A stretch of DNA of 64,000 nt, from NCBI RefSeq assembly GCF_030812215.1, contig NZ_JAUSSG010000003.1, positions 248,001 through 312,000 on the forward strand, in the 5' to 3' direction. The stretch is from Variovorax boronicumulans. GTDB lineage: Bacteria > Pseudomonadota > Gammaproteobacteria > Burkholderiales > Burkholderiaceae_C. Position 1 is the stretch's first letter, and each line of letters opens with the position of its first letter. The notes under the pieces were generated by a model, which had not been told where the DNA came from, did no database searches, and was given only the letters and a program-made list of their open reading frames with translations. Shown piece by piece: positions 29,104 to 36,374 of the stretch. The position numbers were made by a program, and so were the translations under genes.

Positions 29104-29618
29104 CCTATCGGGAACGAGCGCGCTATCGCTATGCAGGATATGCGGCCGCAATCGCGATTTTCGCGACCCCCTTGCACAACGCCGAGGCTGGCGCCATCGC
29201 CCCCTCCCACTGTGCAGCGGACGAGGTCATATATTTTTCTTGCCAGATCAAGCGCAGCAAAAAAGTGGCCTCGCTTTGTGGCCCGTCGATCATTCGCGGG
29301 TTCGATCCGGGAGCAGAACTGGAATACCGTTATGGGCGTCCTTCCTCGATTGAGCTGAGGCTTCCCTCCTTCGAAGGCGCGCGTCACGTCGACTTCTTTC
29401 GGGGCGAGCATTTGAATCCACACGGAGAAGGCATGGTTGTTGATTCAGTGCTGTTTAACGTCGGCGAGGTTTCTTATGGAATCACCATACGTGAAGGCAG
29501 AAACAAGTTCATCGGGGTGTGGAAGGCGGACGGAAGGAAGTATGAGGAACGGCCTTGCGCCGGAAAAGCTGTTTCTGACAACTTGCTCGACTTGGTCTTG
29601 AAGTTGCCCATGCGTTAG
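29100..29618 (+). CDS. candidate periplasmic immunity protein for the GH19 effector
   Basis: The ATG at 29100 overlaps the effector stop (ATGA), a coupling typical of effector-immunity pairs. The 172-residue product has an N-terminal signal-like segment ending near 'NAEAGA' (about residue 31), so it should be periplasmic, where the effector acts. The mature part has 'EVIYFSCQIKRSKKVASLCGPS' and 'YRYGRPSSIELRLPSFEGARHVDFFRGEH', a small beta-rich fold that recurs in T6SS immunity genes, and two Cys pairs. Base composition is low for this genome. The immunity function is inferred from position, export signal and coupling; no homologue could be searched. Confidence 0.7.
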   Translation: MTYRERARYRYAGYAAAIAIFATPLHNAEAGAIAPSHCAADEVIYFSCQIKRSKKVASLCGPSIIRGFDPGAELEYRYGRPSSIELRLPSFEGARHVDFFRGEHLNPHGEGMVVDSVLFNVGEVSYGITIREGRNKFIGVWKADGRKYEERPCAGKAVSDNLLDLVLKLPMR

Positions 29619-29628
29619 CGAGACGCGC

Positions 29629-30459
29629 TCAGGTTGCCCAGATCCGCGGCGTAGCTGCCGGCAACTGCCACAGCTCCCCCCGCCATGCCTGCCAGACCTG
29701 CCGCAGCAACTGCATCGCAGGCTCCACCACAGGCGCCAGCACGCGCAGCACAACCACCTCCCCGTGCGGGCTGGTCGCACCAGCGCTATCGAACAGTTCG
29801 TGCGCTTCAAGCAATCTGCGCGCATGCCCCAGCAGCACTTCGCGCCGCGCCCGTGTTGCCGGCGAGCCTGACACGAAGAACAGCGACGCCATGCACCTGT
29901 GTCCGCCAAAACCCAGCGGACTCTGCAGCAACCGCTGATCCGCCGCATCGATACGCCCCCGCTCCAGCCAAACCCCGGGCACTTCGATGTGCTGCAGGTA
30001 GCTGCCTCGCTCGAACGGCTGGTTGGCGTTGGGCAGGCCGAGTGCGGTCACGTCCCATCCGATCATCTCCGCGCCCGGTTCGACCTCGATCGACAGCCGG
30101 TTCTCGGCTTGGCATCCGCTGTAGCAGATCGCTTCCAGCGGCAGCCATTCGAGCCGCGCGCCGCTGGCCAGTCGAATGCGCGTGCGTTGCAGCGCCAGTT
30201 CGCCTTCGGAGCGATAGAAGCGTGAGGCCCCCGGCGTGGTGATCAGCCCGTGGCTGCCATCCGCGCCTTCGATGTCGATGTCGAGCGTGTCCCCCCCGAC
30301 CAACCCGCCCGGCGGATGCACCAGCACGTTGTGGCAGATCGCGTCGCCTTCGGGGTACAGGCTCTGCAGGATGCGCAGCGGCCCGTCGTGACGGAAACGG
30401 GCGACAGTGCGGTCGGCTTCTTGTTGGTAGTCGAGGTGGAGACGGGCGTGCCAGGGCAT
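29629..30459 (-). CDS. ureD: urease accessory protein UreD
   Basis: The 276-residue product begins 'MPWHARLHLDYQQEADRTVARFRHDGPLRILQSLYPEGDAICHNVLVHPPGGLVGGDTLDIDI', the UreD/UreH N-terminus, and continues 'ITTPGASRFYRSEGELALQ', 'LEWLPLEAICYSGCQAENRLSIEV' and 'GWDVTALGLPNANQPFERGSYLQ'. UreD is the scaffold for nickel insertion into apo-urease, working with UreF, UreG and UreE. It follows the nucleoside deaminase gene by 29 bases. The next genes downstream on this strand would normally be ureABC; instead the T6SS module lies there in opposite orientation. Confidence 0.95.
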   Translation of the reverse strand: MPWHARLHLDYQQEADRTVARFRHDGPLRILQSLYPEGDAICHNVLVHPPGGLVGGDTLDIDIEGADGSHGLITTPGASRFYRSEGELALQRTRIRLASGARLEWLPLEAICYSGCQAENRLSIEVEPGAEMIGWDVTALGLPNANQPFERGSYLQHIEVPGVWLERGRIDAADQRLLQSPLGFGGHRCMASLFFVSGSPATRARREVLLGHARRLLEAHELFDSAGATSPHGEVVVLRVLAPVVEPAMQLLRQVWQAWRGELWQLPAATPRIWAT

Positions 30460-30488
30460 GCGCCGAGTCTATCCAGCCGCTGCGCCGC

Positions 30489-31022
30489 TCAGACCTTCCA
30501 GGCTCCGTCGTGCGCCGCAGCGGATTCGTCCAGCAGCGCCGGCCCGATGCATTCGATCGGATGCGGCGACGCGCGGAACACGTCGCGGCACGACAGTTCC
30601 GCATCGCGCTGGTCCTGCCGTTCGCCGCGGAACACGCGCAAGCGCTCGGCGTCGATGCCGAACACCACGCGGCCGATGTTCGACCAGAAGATCGCGCCCG
30701 CGCACATCACGCAGGGTTCGCCCGAGGCATAGAGGGTGGCACCCGCGAGTGCTTCGCGCGAGATGCCGCGGCCGGCCAGTGCGCGGATCGCATTCGTCTC
30801 GGCGTGGCCGGTGCAGTCGCCTGTCTCGCCGGTGTTGTTGTAGGCCTCGGCCAGCACCTCGCCGTCGGCCGAGACGATGATCGATCCGAAGGGCCGGTTG
30901 CCGCGCCGGCGCGCGAGGTGCGACCAGCCGATGGCCTTGCGCAGATACCGCCCGTCGCGCTCGTCGAGTGCGGTTTCTTCGGGAAGCGAGGTGTTGGTGT
31001 TGTGGGTGCTGTTGAAATTCAT
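30489..31022 (-). CDS. nucleoside deaminase (CDA fold)
   Basis: The 177-residue protein has the zinc-deaminase signature: 'GHAETNAIRAL' (His and catalytic Glu) and 'YASGEPCVMCAGAIFWSNIGRVVFGI' (two Cys ligands). The wider pattern resembles guanine deaminase or nucleoside-type deaminases, with a 'LSCRDVF' tail. The ATG overlaps the stop of the upstream binding-protein gene (31019-31022), and ureD follows 29 bases later, so all three are one operon. A close paralogue lies at 45722. Substrate unknown; a purine or pyrimidine is likely. Confidence 0.88.
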   Translation of the reverse strand: MNFNSTHNTNTSLPEETALDERDGRYLRKAIGWSHLARRRGNRPFGSIIVSADGEVLAEAYNNTGETGDCTGHAETNAIRALAGRGISREALAGATLYASGEPCVMCAGAIFWSNIGRVVFGIDAERLRVFRGERQDQRDAELSCRDVFRASPHPIECIGPALLDESAAAHDGAWKV

Positions 31023-32053
31023 GCCTTGGTGGAAATCATGCGTTCGTTGCGCGATGGGAGCATCGAGGTGTTGAAGATGGCGTCGGCGGCGGGCTTGACC
31101 TTGAGTCCGAAGACCTCGGCCACCTCGTCGACCTGCTGCTCCAGCGTGAGCTTCCGGATGTCGCCGAGGCCGTGGCCGCGTGTGTCCGCCGCGCCCACAT
31201 ATTGCGCCGTGACGCCCCAGCGTTCAAGCTCGATCTTCTCGTCGAGGATGGGCTCTCGCTGGCGCATGGCCGCGATGCTGGGCGCAGGGTTGGCAAATGT
31301 CTCGACGATGGCGCGGTTGGTCGCGCGCAGAAAAGCCGCGACCACCTTCGGGTTCTGCGCGATGAGGTTGCTGCTCGCGAGGATCGCGTTGCCATACAGG
31401 TTGACGCCGGCATCCGCGTACTTCAGCACCGAGAGCTCCTCGGGCTTCATGCGCGCGAAGAGCGAGATCGCCGAGTCGTGAAAGTAGGTGGCGGCATCGA
31501 CGTCGCCCCGCACCATCACGTTGTCGCGCGCGCTGAAGTCGGTGGTCTGCCACTGGAAGGCATCGCTGCGCATGCCCTGCTTGCGCGCGACCATCGGCCA
31601 TGCGCGGCGGGTCGATTCGACCGCCGCGGCCGCCACCTTCTTGCCCTGCAGGCTCTTGAAGTCGCCGGTCACGCCGCGGTCCTTGCGACCGATGATCACG
31701 AACGGTGCGCGGTTGTAGTACTGGTAGACGGCCTGCACCATCGGCGTGCCGGGGTTCTGCGCGTTGAACTCGACCAGCGAGCTGATGTCGCCCAGCCCCA
31801 TTTGGTAGACGCCGCTCGCGATGCGGGTGATCGAGGCGACCGAGCCGGCGCCGGTGTCGATGCTCACGTCGAGCCCTTCGTCCTTGTAGTAGCCCTTGGC
31901 GTGCGCAAGGAAGAAAGGCGCGGTCTGGCCGTTGATGCGGAAGTCGAGCGTGAACTTGATCGGGGTGAGCTTGCCGGCGCTGCCCTGCTGGGCCAGGACG
32001 GACGGGGCGGCAAGGGTCGCGGCGCTGGCCGCTAGAAAGAATCGACGTTGCAT
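31019..32053 (-). CDS. ABC transporter periplasmic binding protein, NMT1/THI5-like
   Basis: The 344-residue product starts 'MQRRFFLAASAATLAAPSVLAQQ', a Tat/Sec-type signal. The mature protein has the NMT1/SsuA-type pattern 'TPIKFTLDFRINGQTAPFFLAHAKGYYKDEGLDVSIDTGAGSVASITRIASGVYQMGLGDISSLVEF' and 'VRGDVDAATYFHDSA'. Such proteins bind pyrimidines, thiamine precursors, nitrate or sulfonates. It has no ATPase or permease gene beside it. It is strongly similar in layout to the binding protein at 47844, which does have a full transporter. First gene of an operon with the deaminase and ureD. Confidence 0.9.
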   Translation of the reverse strand: MQRRFFLAASAATLAAPSVLAQQGSAGKLTPIKFTLDFRINGQTAPFFLAHAKGYYKDEGLDVSIDTGAGSVASITRIASGVYQMGLGDISSLVEFNAQNPGTPMVQAVYQYYNRAPFVIIGRKDRGVTGDFKSLQGKKVAAAAVESTRRAWPMVARKQGMRSDAFQWQTTDFSARDNVMVRGDVDAATYFHDSAISLFARMKPEELSVLKYADAGVNLYGNAILASSNLIAQNPKVVAAFLRATNRAIVETFANPAPSIAAMRQREPILDEKIELERWGVTAQYVGAADTRGHGLGDIRKLTLEQQVDEVAEVFGLKVKPAADAIFNTSMLPSRNERMISTKA

Positions 32054-32123
32054 GTGGGGCCTCGGAATCTTCGGGTCTTGAAAAAACCTTCCGCTGCAAG
32101 ACGACGAATGCAGAAGGCGCTTC

Positions 32124-32364
32124 AAGAGCAATTTCCGGGCGGGCGCACGTTCGTGGTGCGTGCGCTGCTGAACGCTTCTACTCTTGCCAGCGCTGATGCA
32201 CGACGCATGCCAAGGGGTTTTCCTCGGGCTTTTTGGCCGAGGCCTGGCACATTGGCCAGACCGCGCGCACAATCCGGGCGCGCAATTTGCAAGGCAGGTT
32301 GCGCAGAGTAGAAGCGTTCAGCCGCGCGATGCCCCACGCAGCATTCAGGCAGGAAATTGCTCTT
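32124..32364. repeat. 241-bp dyad-symmetric intergenic region with two nested inverted repeats
   Basis: Between the divergent binding-protein and Rieske genes, a 13-bp inverted repeat AAGAGCAATTTCC (32124-32136) / GGAAATTGCTCTT (32352-32364) encloses an 18-bp perfect one, GCTGAACGCTTCTACTCT (32167-32184) / AGAGTAGAAGCGTTCAGC (32305-32322). Both share the same centre near 32244. Each gene therefore faces a copy of the same two elements, at about 71 and 114 bases upstream of the binding-protein gene and 46 and 88 bases upstream of the Rieske gene. This looks like a mirrored promoter-operator pair. The whole 356-base gap (32054-32409) holds no gene. Confidence 0.75.
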
Positions 32365-32409
32365 TCAGGTTCGTTCGTACCCACGCGCAACAACAGAAGG
32401 AGTCCACGC

Positions 32410-33492
32410 ATGCTCGTCACCCGACAACCCGTCTTCCGCAAGTTCTGGCATGCCGTCATGCCGCTTACCGAACTGGCCGATGGCCCCAAGCCTTTCAGGC
32501 TGCTGGGCGAAGACATCGTTCTCTTCATCGATGCCAGCGGCGAGCCGGCCGCACTGCGCGACCGCTGCTGCCACCGCACCGCGAAGCTCTCGAAGGGCTG
32601 GTGCGTCGATGGCGAAGGCAAGGCCTGCGGAACCGGCGCGATCCAGTGCGGCTATCACGGCTGGACGTACGACCGCAGCGGCCAGGTCATCCGCATTCCG
32701 CAGTACGAGGCCGACCGCAAGATCTCGCCCGACTACCGCACCACCGCCTACCGTTGCACCGCGCGCTACGGCTACGCGTGGGTGGCGCTGGAAGAGCCCA
32801 TTGCCGACATCCCAGAAATCCCGGAGTTCTCCGACCCGGCCTACCGCACGATCTTCCAGTTCCACGAGGAGTGGCAGACCAGCCCGATGCGCGCGCTCGA
32901 AAACTCCTTCGACAACTCGCACTTCAGCTTCGTGCACCGCGCCACCTTCGGCGTGGCCGCGAGCCCGAAGCCGAGCAGGTACGAGCTGGTGGAAAACGAG
33001 TCGGGCTTCTACGCGGGGACGGTCATCGAGGCGAACAACCCGGTGAAGTTCCACGCGATCAGCGGCGTGACCGATGCGATCACCACGCGCCACATGCGCA
33101 ACGCGTATTTCCTGCCGTTCTCGCGCCGGCTCGACATCGAGTACCCGAGCGGTGTGCGCCACATCATCATCAACTGCTTCACGCCGATCGACGACGGGCG
33201 CATGCAGCTGTGCCAGTGGCTCTTCCGCAACGACACCGAGGCCGATTGCGCGGCGCAGATGCTGATCGATTTCGACGCGGAGATCACGCGCGAGGACAAG
33301 GACATCCTCGAATCGACCGACCCCGATGCGCTGGTCGACACGCGCCGGCGCGGCGTGGAGTATTCGATGGAGTCGGACCGTCCCGGCATGCTGATCCGCA
33401 AGCACCTGATGCAGTTGCTTGCGAAGCATGGCGAGGCAGAGGTCTATCGCGGCATGGAGAGCGTCACGATTCCCATTGCCAAGGCCGCCTGA
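32410..33492 (+). CDS. Rieske [2Fe-2S] aromatic ring-hydroxylating/demethylating oxygenase subunit
   Basis: The 360-residue product starts at ATG 32410, after GGAG. The Rieske cluster ligands are C-x-H in 'RDRCCHRTAKLS' and C-x-x-H in 'IQCGYHGWTYD'. The mononuclear iron site is 'ENSFDNSHFSFVHR' (two His plus a later Asp). The overall pattern is of vanillate-demethylase/Rieske monooxygenase type. Ferredoxin or reductase partners are not adjacent. It diverges from the binding-protein, deaminase and ureD operon through the mirrored repeats at 32124-32364, so joint control with a nitrogen-compound operon is likely. The substrate is unknown. Confidence 0.92.
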   Translation: MLVTRQPVFRKFWHAVMPLTELADGPKPFRLLGEDIVLFIDASGEPAALRDRCCHRTAKLSKGWCVDGEGKACGTGAIQCGYHGWTYDRSGQVIRIPQYEADRKISPDYRTTAYRCTARYGYAWVALEEPIADIPEIPEFSDPAYRTIFQFHEEWQTSPMRALENSFDNSHFSFVHRATFGVAASPKPSRYELVENESGFYAGTVIEANNPVKFHAISGVTDAITTRHMRNAYFLPFSRRLDIEYPSGVRHIIINCFTPIDDGRMQLCQWLFRNDTEADCAAQMLIDFDAEITREDKDILESTDPDALVDTRRRGVEYSMESDRPGMLIRKHLMQLLAKHGEAEVYRGMESVTIPIAKAA

Positions 33493-33504
33493 GCGGCCGT
33501 TGCC

Positions 33505-34806
33505 TCAGGCCGGTGCCGTGACAGGGCTCGGCCGCGTGCCGCGCGACGGCGTCTGCTCGTAGCGGTCCATGCCGAGCCCGTCGGTGCGGATGTCCGGCCG
33601 CTGGCCCATCACCATGTCCGAGATGAGCTTGCCCGAGCCGCAGGCCATGGTCCAACCCAAGGTGCCGTGGCCGGTGTTGAGGAACAGGTTCGCATGGCGC
33701 GTGGCGCCGACGATGGGCGTGCTGTCGGGCGTCATCGGGCGCAGGCCCGTCCAGAAGCTGGCGCGCGGCAGGTCGCCGCCGGGGAACAGGTCGCTCACTA
33801 CTTTCTCGAGCGTGGCGCGGCGGGCCGGGTTCAGGCGCAGGTCGAAGCCGCCGAGCTCGGCCATGCCGCCGACGCGGATGCGGTTGTCGAAGCGCGTGAC
33901 CGCGACCTTGTAGGTCTCGTCGAGCACCGTCGATTGCGGTGCGAGCGATTCGTCGACCAGCGGCACGGTGAGCGAGTAGCCCTTGACGGGGTACACGGGG
34001 ATGTCGAGGCCCAGCGAGGCGATGGCCGCGCGCGAGTAGCTGCCGAAGGCCATCACGTAGCGGTCGGCCGTCAAGATCTTGCCGGTGGTGGTGCGCACCC
34101 CGGTGATGCGGCCGCCGTCGGTTTCCAGGCCGTCGATGGCCTGGCCGAAGCGGAAGTCCACGCCCAGGCCACGCGCGATGTCGGCAAGGCCGCTGGTGAA
34201 GAGATGGCAGTCGCCGGTCTCGTCGTTGGGCAGGCGCAGGCCCCCGGTGAGGCGGTCGCGAGCGCCGGCCAGCGCGGGCTCGATGCGGGCGAGGGCGTCG
34301 CGGTCGAGCAGTTCATAGGGCACTCCGCATTCCTCGAGCACCGCGATGTCGCGCTGCACCGCGTCGAGCTGCGCCTGCGTACGGAACAGCTGCAGCGTGC
34401 CACCGGTGCGGTGCTCGTATTGCAGGCCGGTGTCGGCGCGCAGTTGCTGGAGGCACCCGCGGCTGTATTCGGCCACGCGCATCATCCGTTCCTTGTTGAC
34501 CGCGTAGCGCTCGGGCGAACAGTTGCGCAGCATCGCGGCCATCCAGCGCAGCTGGAACAGCGTGCCGTCGGGGCGGATCGACAGCGGCGCGTGCTTCTTG
34601 AACATCCACTTGATCGCCTTCAGCGGAATGCCCGGCGCGGCCCACGGCGTGGAGTAGCCCGGCGACACCTGCCCGGCGTTGCCGAAGCTGGTTTCCTCCG
34701 CGGGGCCGGCCTGCCGGTCGAGCAGGGTGACTTCGGCGCCCGAGCGTGCGAGGTAGTAGGCCGTGGTGGTGCCGATCACGCCGCCGCCGAGAACGATGAC
34801 TTTCAT
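33505..34806 (-). CDS. dadA: D-amino acid dehydrogenase
   Basis: The 433-residue flavoenzyme begins '[59 protein letters not shown]', the G-x-G-x-x-G FAD fold with the DadA-specific '[20 protein letters not shown]'. The C-terminal part has '[40 protein letters not shown]'. DadA oxidises D-alanine and other D-amino acids to keto acids, passing electrons to the quinone pool. An Lrp-type gene is divergent and the likely regulator, as in E. coli and Pseudomonas. Confidence 0.95.
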   Translation of the reverse strand: MKVIVLGGGVIGTTTAYYLARSGAEVTLLDRQAGPAEETSFGNAGQVSPGYSTPWAAPGIPLKAIKWMFKKHAPLSIRPDGTLFQLRWMAAMLRNCSPERYAVNKERMMRVAEYSRGCLQQLRADTGLQYEHRTGGTLQLFRTQAQLDAVQRDIAVLEECGVPYELLDRDALARIEPALAGARDRLTGGLRLPNDETGDCHLFTSGLADIARGLGVDFRFGQAIDGLETDGGRITGVRTTTGKILTADRYVMAFGSYSRAAIASLGLDIPVYPVKGYSLTVPLVDESLAPQSTVLDETYKVAVTRFDNRIRVGGMAELGGFDLRLNPARRATLEKVVSDLFPGGDLPRASFWTGLRPMTPDSTPIVGATRHANLFLNTGHGTLGWTMACGSGKLISDMVMGQRPDIRTDGLGMDRYEQTPSRGTRPSPVTAPA

Positions 34807-34855
34807 GGTGTATTCGCTGATTCAGGTGGAATGCATGGAATCTAAGGTGCACAAT

Positions 34856-34902
34856 GCAGTGGATTCCATTGTTTTTCAGGGTTTGGCGGAGAAATCCACT
34901 GC
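34856..34902. promoter_or_regulatory. inverted-repeat operator between dadA and the Lrp gene
   Basis: GCAGTGGATT (34856-34865) and AATCCACTGC (34893-34902) are perfect 10-bp inverted copies, 37 bases apart centre to centre. A further 'GGAATC...GATTCC' pair (about 34838-34843 and 34862-34867) overlaps the first arm. Lrp/AsnC proteins wrap DNA around multiple spaced sites, so this fits self-control and dadA control. Confidence 0.6.
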
Positions 34903-34934
34903 CAAAAATCGTCCAACGCAGTCCGCGGAGTGAA

Positions 34935-35402
34935 ATGCCGGAACTCGACCGAATCGACCGCAAGATCCTCGACCTGCTGCAGCGCCAGGGCCGTGTCTCC
35001 ATGACCGAACTGGCCGAGCACATCGGCCTGTCTGCCTCGCCTTGCGCCGAGCGCGTCAAGCGCATGGAGCGCGACGGCGTCATCACCGGCTACCACGCGC
35101 GCGTGTCGCCCGAGGCGCTGGGCAAGACGCTCCTGGTGTTCGTGGAGATCAAGCTCTCGGCCAAGTCCGGTGACGTGTTCGACAAGGTCAAGCAGGAGTT
35201 GCTGCACATGCCGGAGGTGCTCGAATGCCATCTCGTTTCCGGCAGCTTCGACTACCTCGTGAAGGCGCGCCTGAGCGGCATGAGCGAATACCGGCATCTG
35301 CTCGGCGACATCCTCAAGAAGCTGCCCGTGGCGGCCGAGTCGCACAGCTATGTGGTGATGGAAGAGATCAAGGAAACGCTCACGCTCGCTGTGGACCGCT
35401 GA
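34935..35402 (+). CDS. Lrp/AsnC family regulator
   Basis: The 155-residue product starts at ATG 34935, preceded by GGAG; a TTG-less upstream ATG at 34854 lies inside the operator and is less likely. The helix-turn-helix is 'LDRIDRKILDLLQRQGRVSMTELAEHIGLSASPCAERVKRMERDGVITGYHARVSPEALG' (about residues 4-63), and the RAM ligand-binding domain follows ('LECHLVSGSFDYLVKARLSGMSEYRHLLGDIL'). Divergent from dadA, it is probably a D-alanine- or L-alanine-responsive regulator of that gene. It is followed 26 bases later by a GNAT gene. Confidence 0.95.
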   Translation: MPELDRIDRKILDLLQRQGRVSMTELAEHIGLSASPCAERVKRMERDGVITGYHARVSPEALGKTLLVFVEIKLSAKSGDVFDKVKQELLHMPEVLECHLVSGSFDYLVKARLSGMSEYRHLLGDILKKLPVAAESHSYVVMEEIKETLTLAVDR

Positions 35403-35428
35403 AACGCCGCGGCTACCATCTCGCCGGC

Positions 35429-35914
35429 ATGCAAGACACCCCGACGATCACCATCCGTCCCTGGCGCCTCGACGACTTCGATGCGGTCAAGGCCATCCTC
35501 GACGACACCTTCGCGGGTACCTGGCTGCCGCAGCTCACGCCGGAAGCCGCGCGGGCGTATCGCGAGAGCGGCGAGCCCGTCGGCTACATCGACGAGATGG
35601 GGCCCGCGTTCTTCGTTGCGGAAATCGACGGCGAGGTGGTCGGCATGGTCCATTGGGAAGACGACTTCGTCCATGCGCTGCACGTGCCCGCGGTGCAGCA
35701 GCGCAAGGGAATTGCGCGCGCGCTGATGGCGTTTGCCGAAGACGGCATGCGCGCCGATGGCGTCGAAGTTGCGCGACTCGAAACCGACACCTTCAACACG
35801 CAGAGCCAGGGCTTCTATCTCGCGCTCGGCTATCGCGAGGCCGACCGCTATCCCGATCTCGAATGGCACAGCGGCTTCACGACCATCCTGTATGTGAAGC
35901 CGCTCGCCCGCTGA
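35429..35914 (+). CDS. GNAT family N-acetyltransferase
   Basis: The 161-residue product begins 'MQDTPTITIRPWRLDDFDAVKAILDDTFAGTWLPQ'. The acetyl-CoA pyrophosphate loop is 'VPAVQQRKGIARALMAFAEDGMRADG' (about residues 85-110, Q/R-x-x-G-x-A), and the later 'NTQSQGFYLALGYREADRY' is the usual GNAT helix and strand ending with a Phe-Tyr. The substrate is unknown. It is 26 bases downstream of the Lrp gene on the same strand. Confidence 0.9.
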   Translation: MQDTPTITIRPWRLDDFDAVKAILDDTFAGTWLPQLTPEAARAYRESGEPVGYIDEMGPAFFVAEIDGEVVGMVHWEDDFVHALHVPAVQQRKGIARALMAFAEDGMRADGVEVARLETDTFNTQSQGFYLALGYREADRYPDLEWHSGFTTILYVKPLAR

Positions 35915-35945
35915 ACTCTTTTTTTCATCCACCAAGGAAACAGGC

Positions 35946-36344
35946 ATGAGCATTTCGATCCGCCGAGACGGCACCACCGGCACGCGCCACATCCTCAAGA
36001 TCCGCAACCACGAGATCCCGGTCGATGCTTCGCCGGCCGGCGGCGGTAGCGACGCGGGCCCCGAGCCGCACGACCTCTACGACGCATCGCTTGCAGCCTG
36101 CAAGGCGCTCACGGTGCTGATCTACGCACGCCGCAAGGGCATCCCGGTGGAAGACATCGAGGTGGTGGTCGACCGCGACGACAGCGAGGAGCGCAAGGGC
36201 GTCTATCGCCTGAAGTCGGGCCTGCGCCTGACCGGCGACCTGACCGAGGCCCAGCGCGACGAGTTGCTGCGCGTGGCGGGCAAATGCCCGGTGCACAAGC
36301 TCATGACCGAGGTGAAGACCGAGATCGAGACCGGCTGGGCCTGA
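35946..36344 (+). CDS. OsmC family peroxiredoxin-like protein
   Basis: The 132-residue product has the OsmC/Ohr motifs: 'GSDAGPEPHDLYDASLAACKALTVLIYARRKGIPVEDIEVVVDRD' with the first catalytic Cys in 'LAACKALT', and the second in 'RVAGKCPVHKLMT'. OsmC proteins reduce organic hydroperoxides with these two thiols. Same strand as the GNAT gene, 31 bases downstream. Confidence 0.92.
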   Translation: MSISIRRDGTTGTRHILKIRNHEIPVDASPAGGGSDAGPEPHDLYDASLAACKALTVLIYARRKGIPVEDIEVVVDRDDSEERKGVYRLKSGLRLTGDLTEAQRDELLRVAGKCPVHKLMTEVKTEIETGWA

Positions 36345-36374
36345 GCCCGTTCGCTGCGCGCGCGTGCCGGTCGT

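Noticed and set aside
24060..29628. Prophage or transposon carrying the T6SS module
   Set aside because: No integrase, transposase, terminal inverted repeats or duplicated attachment sites were seen at either edge.
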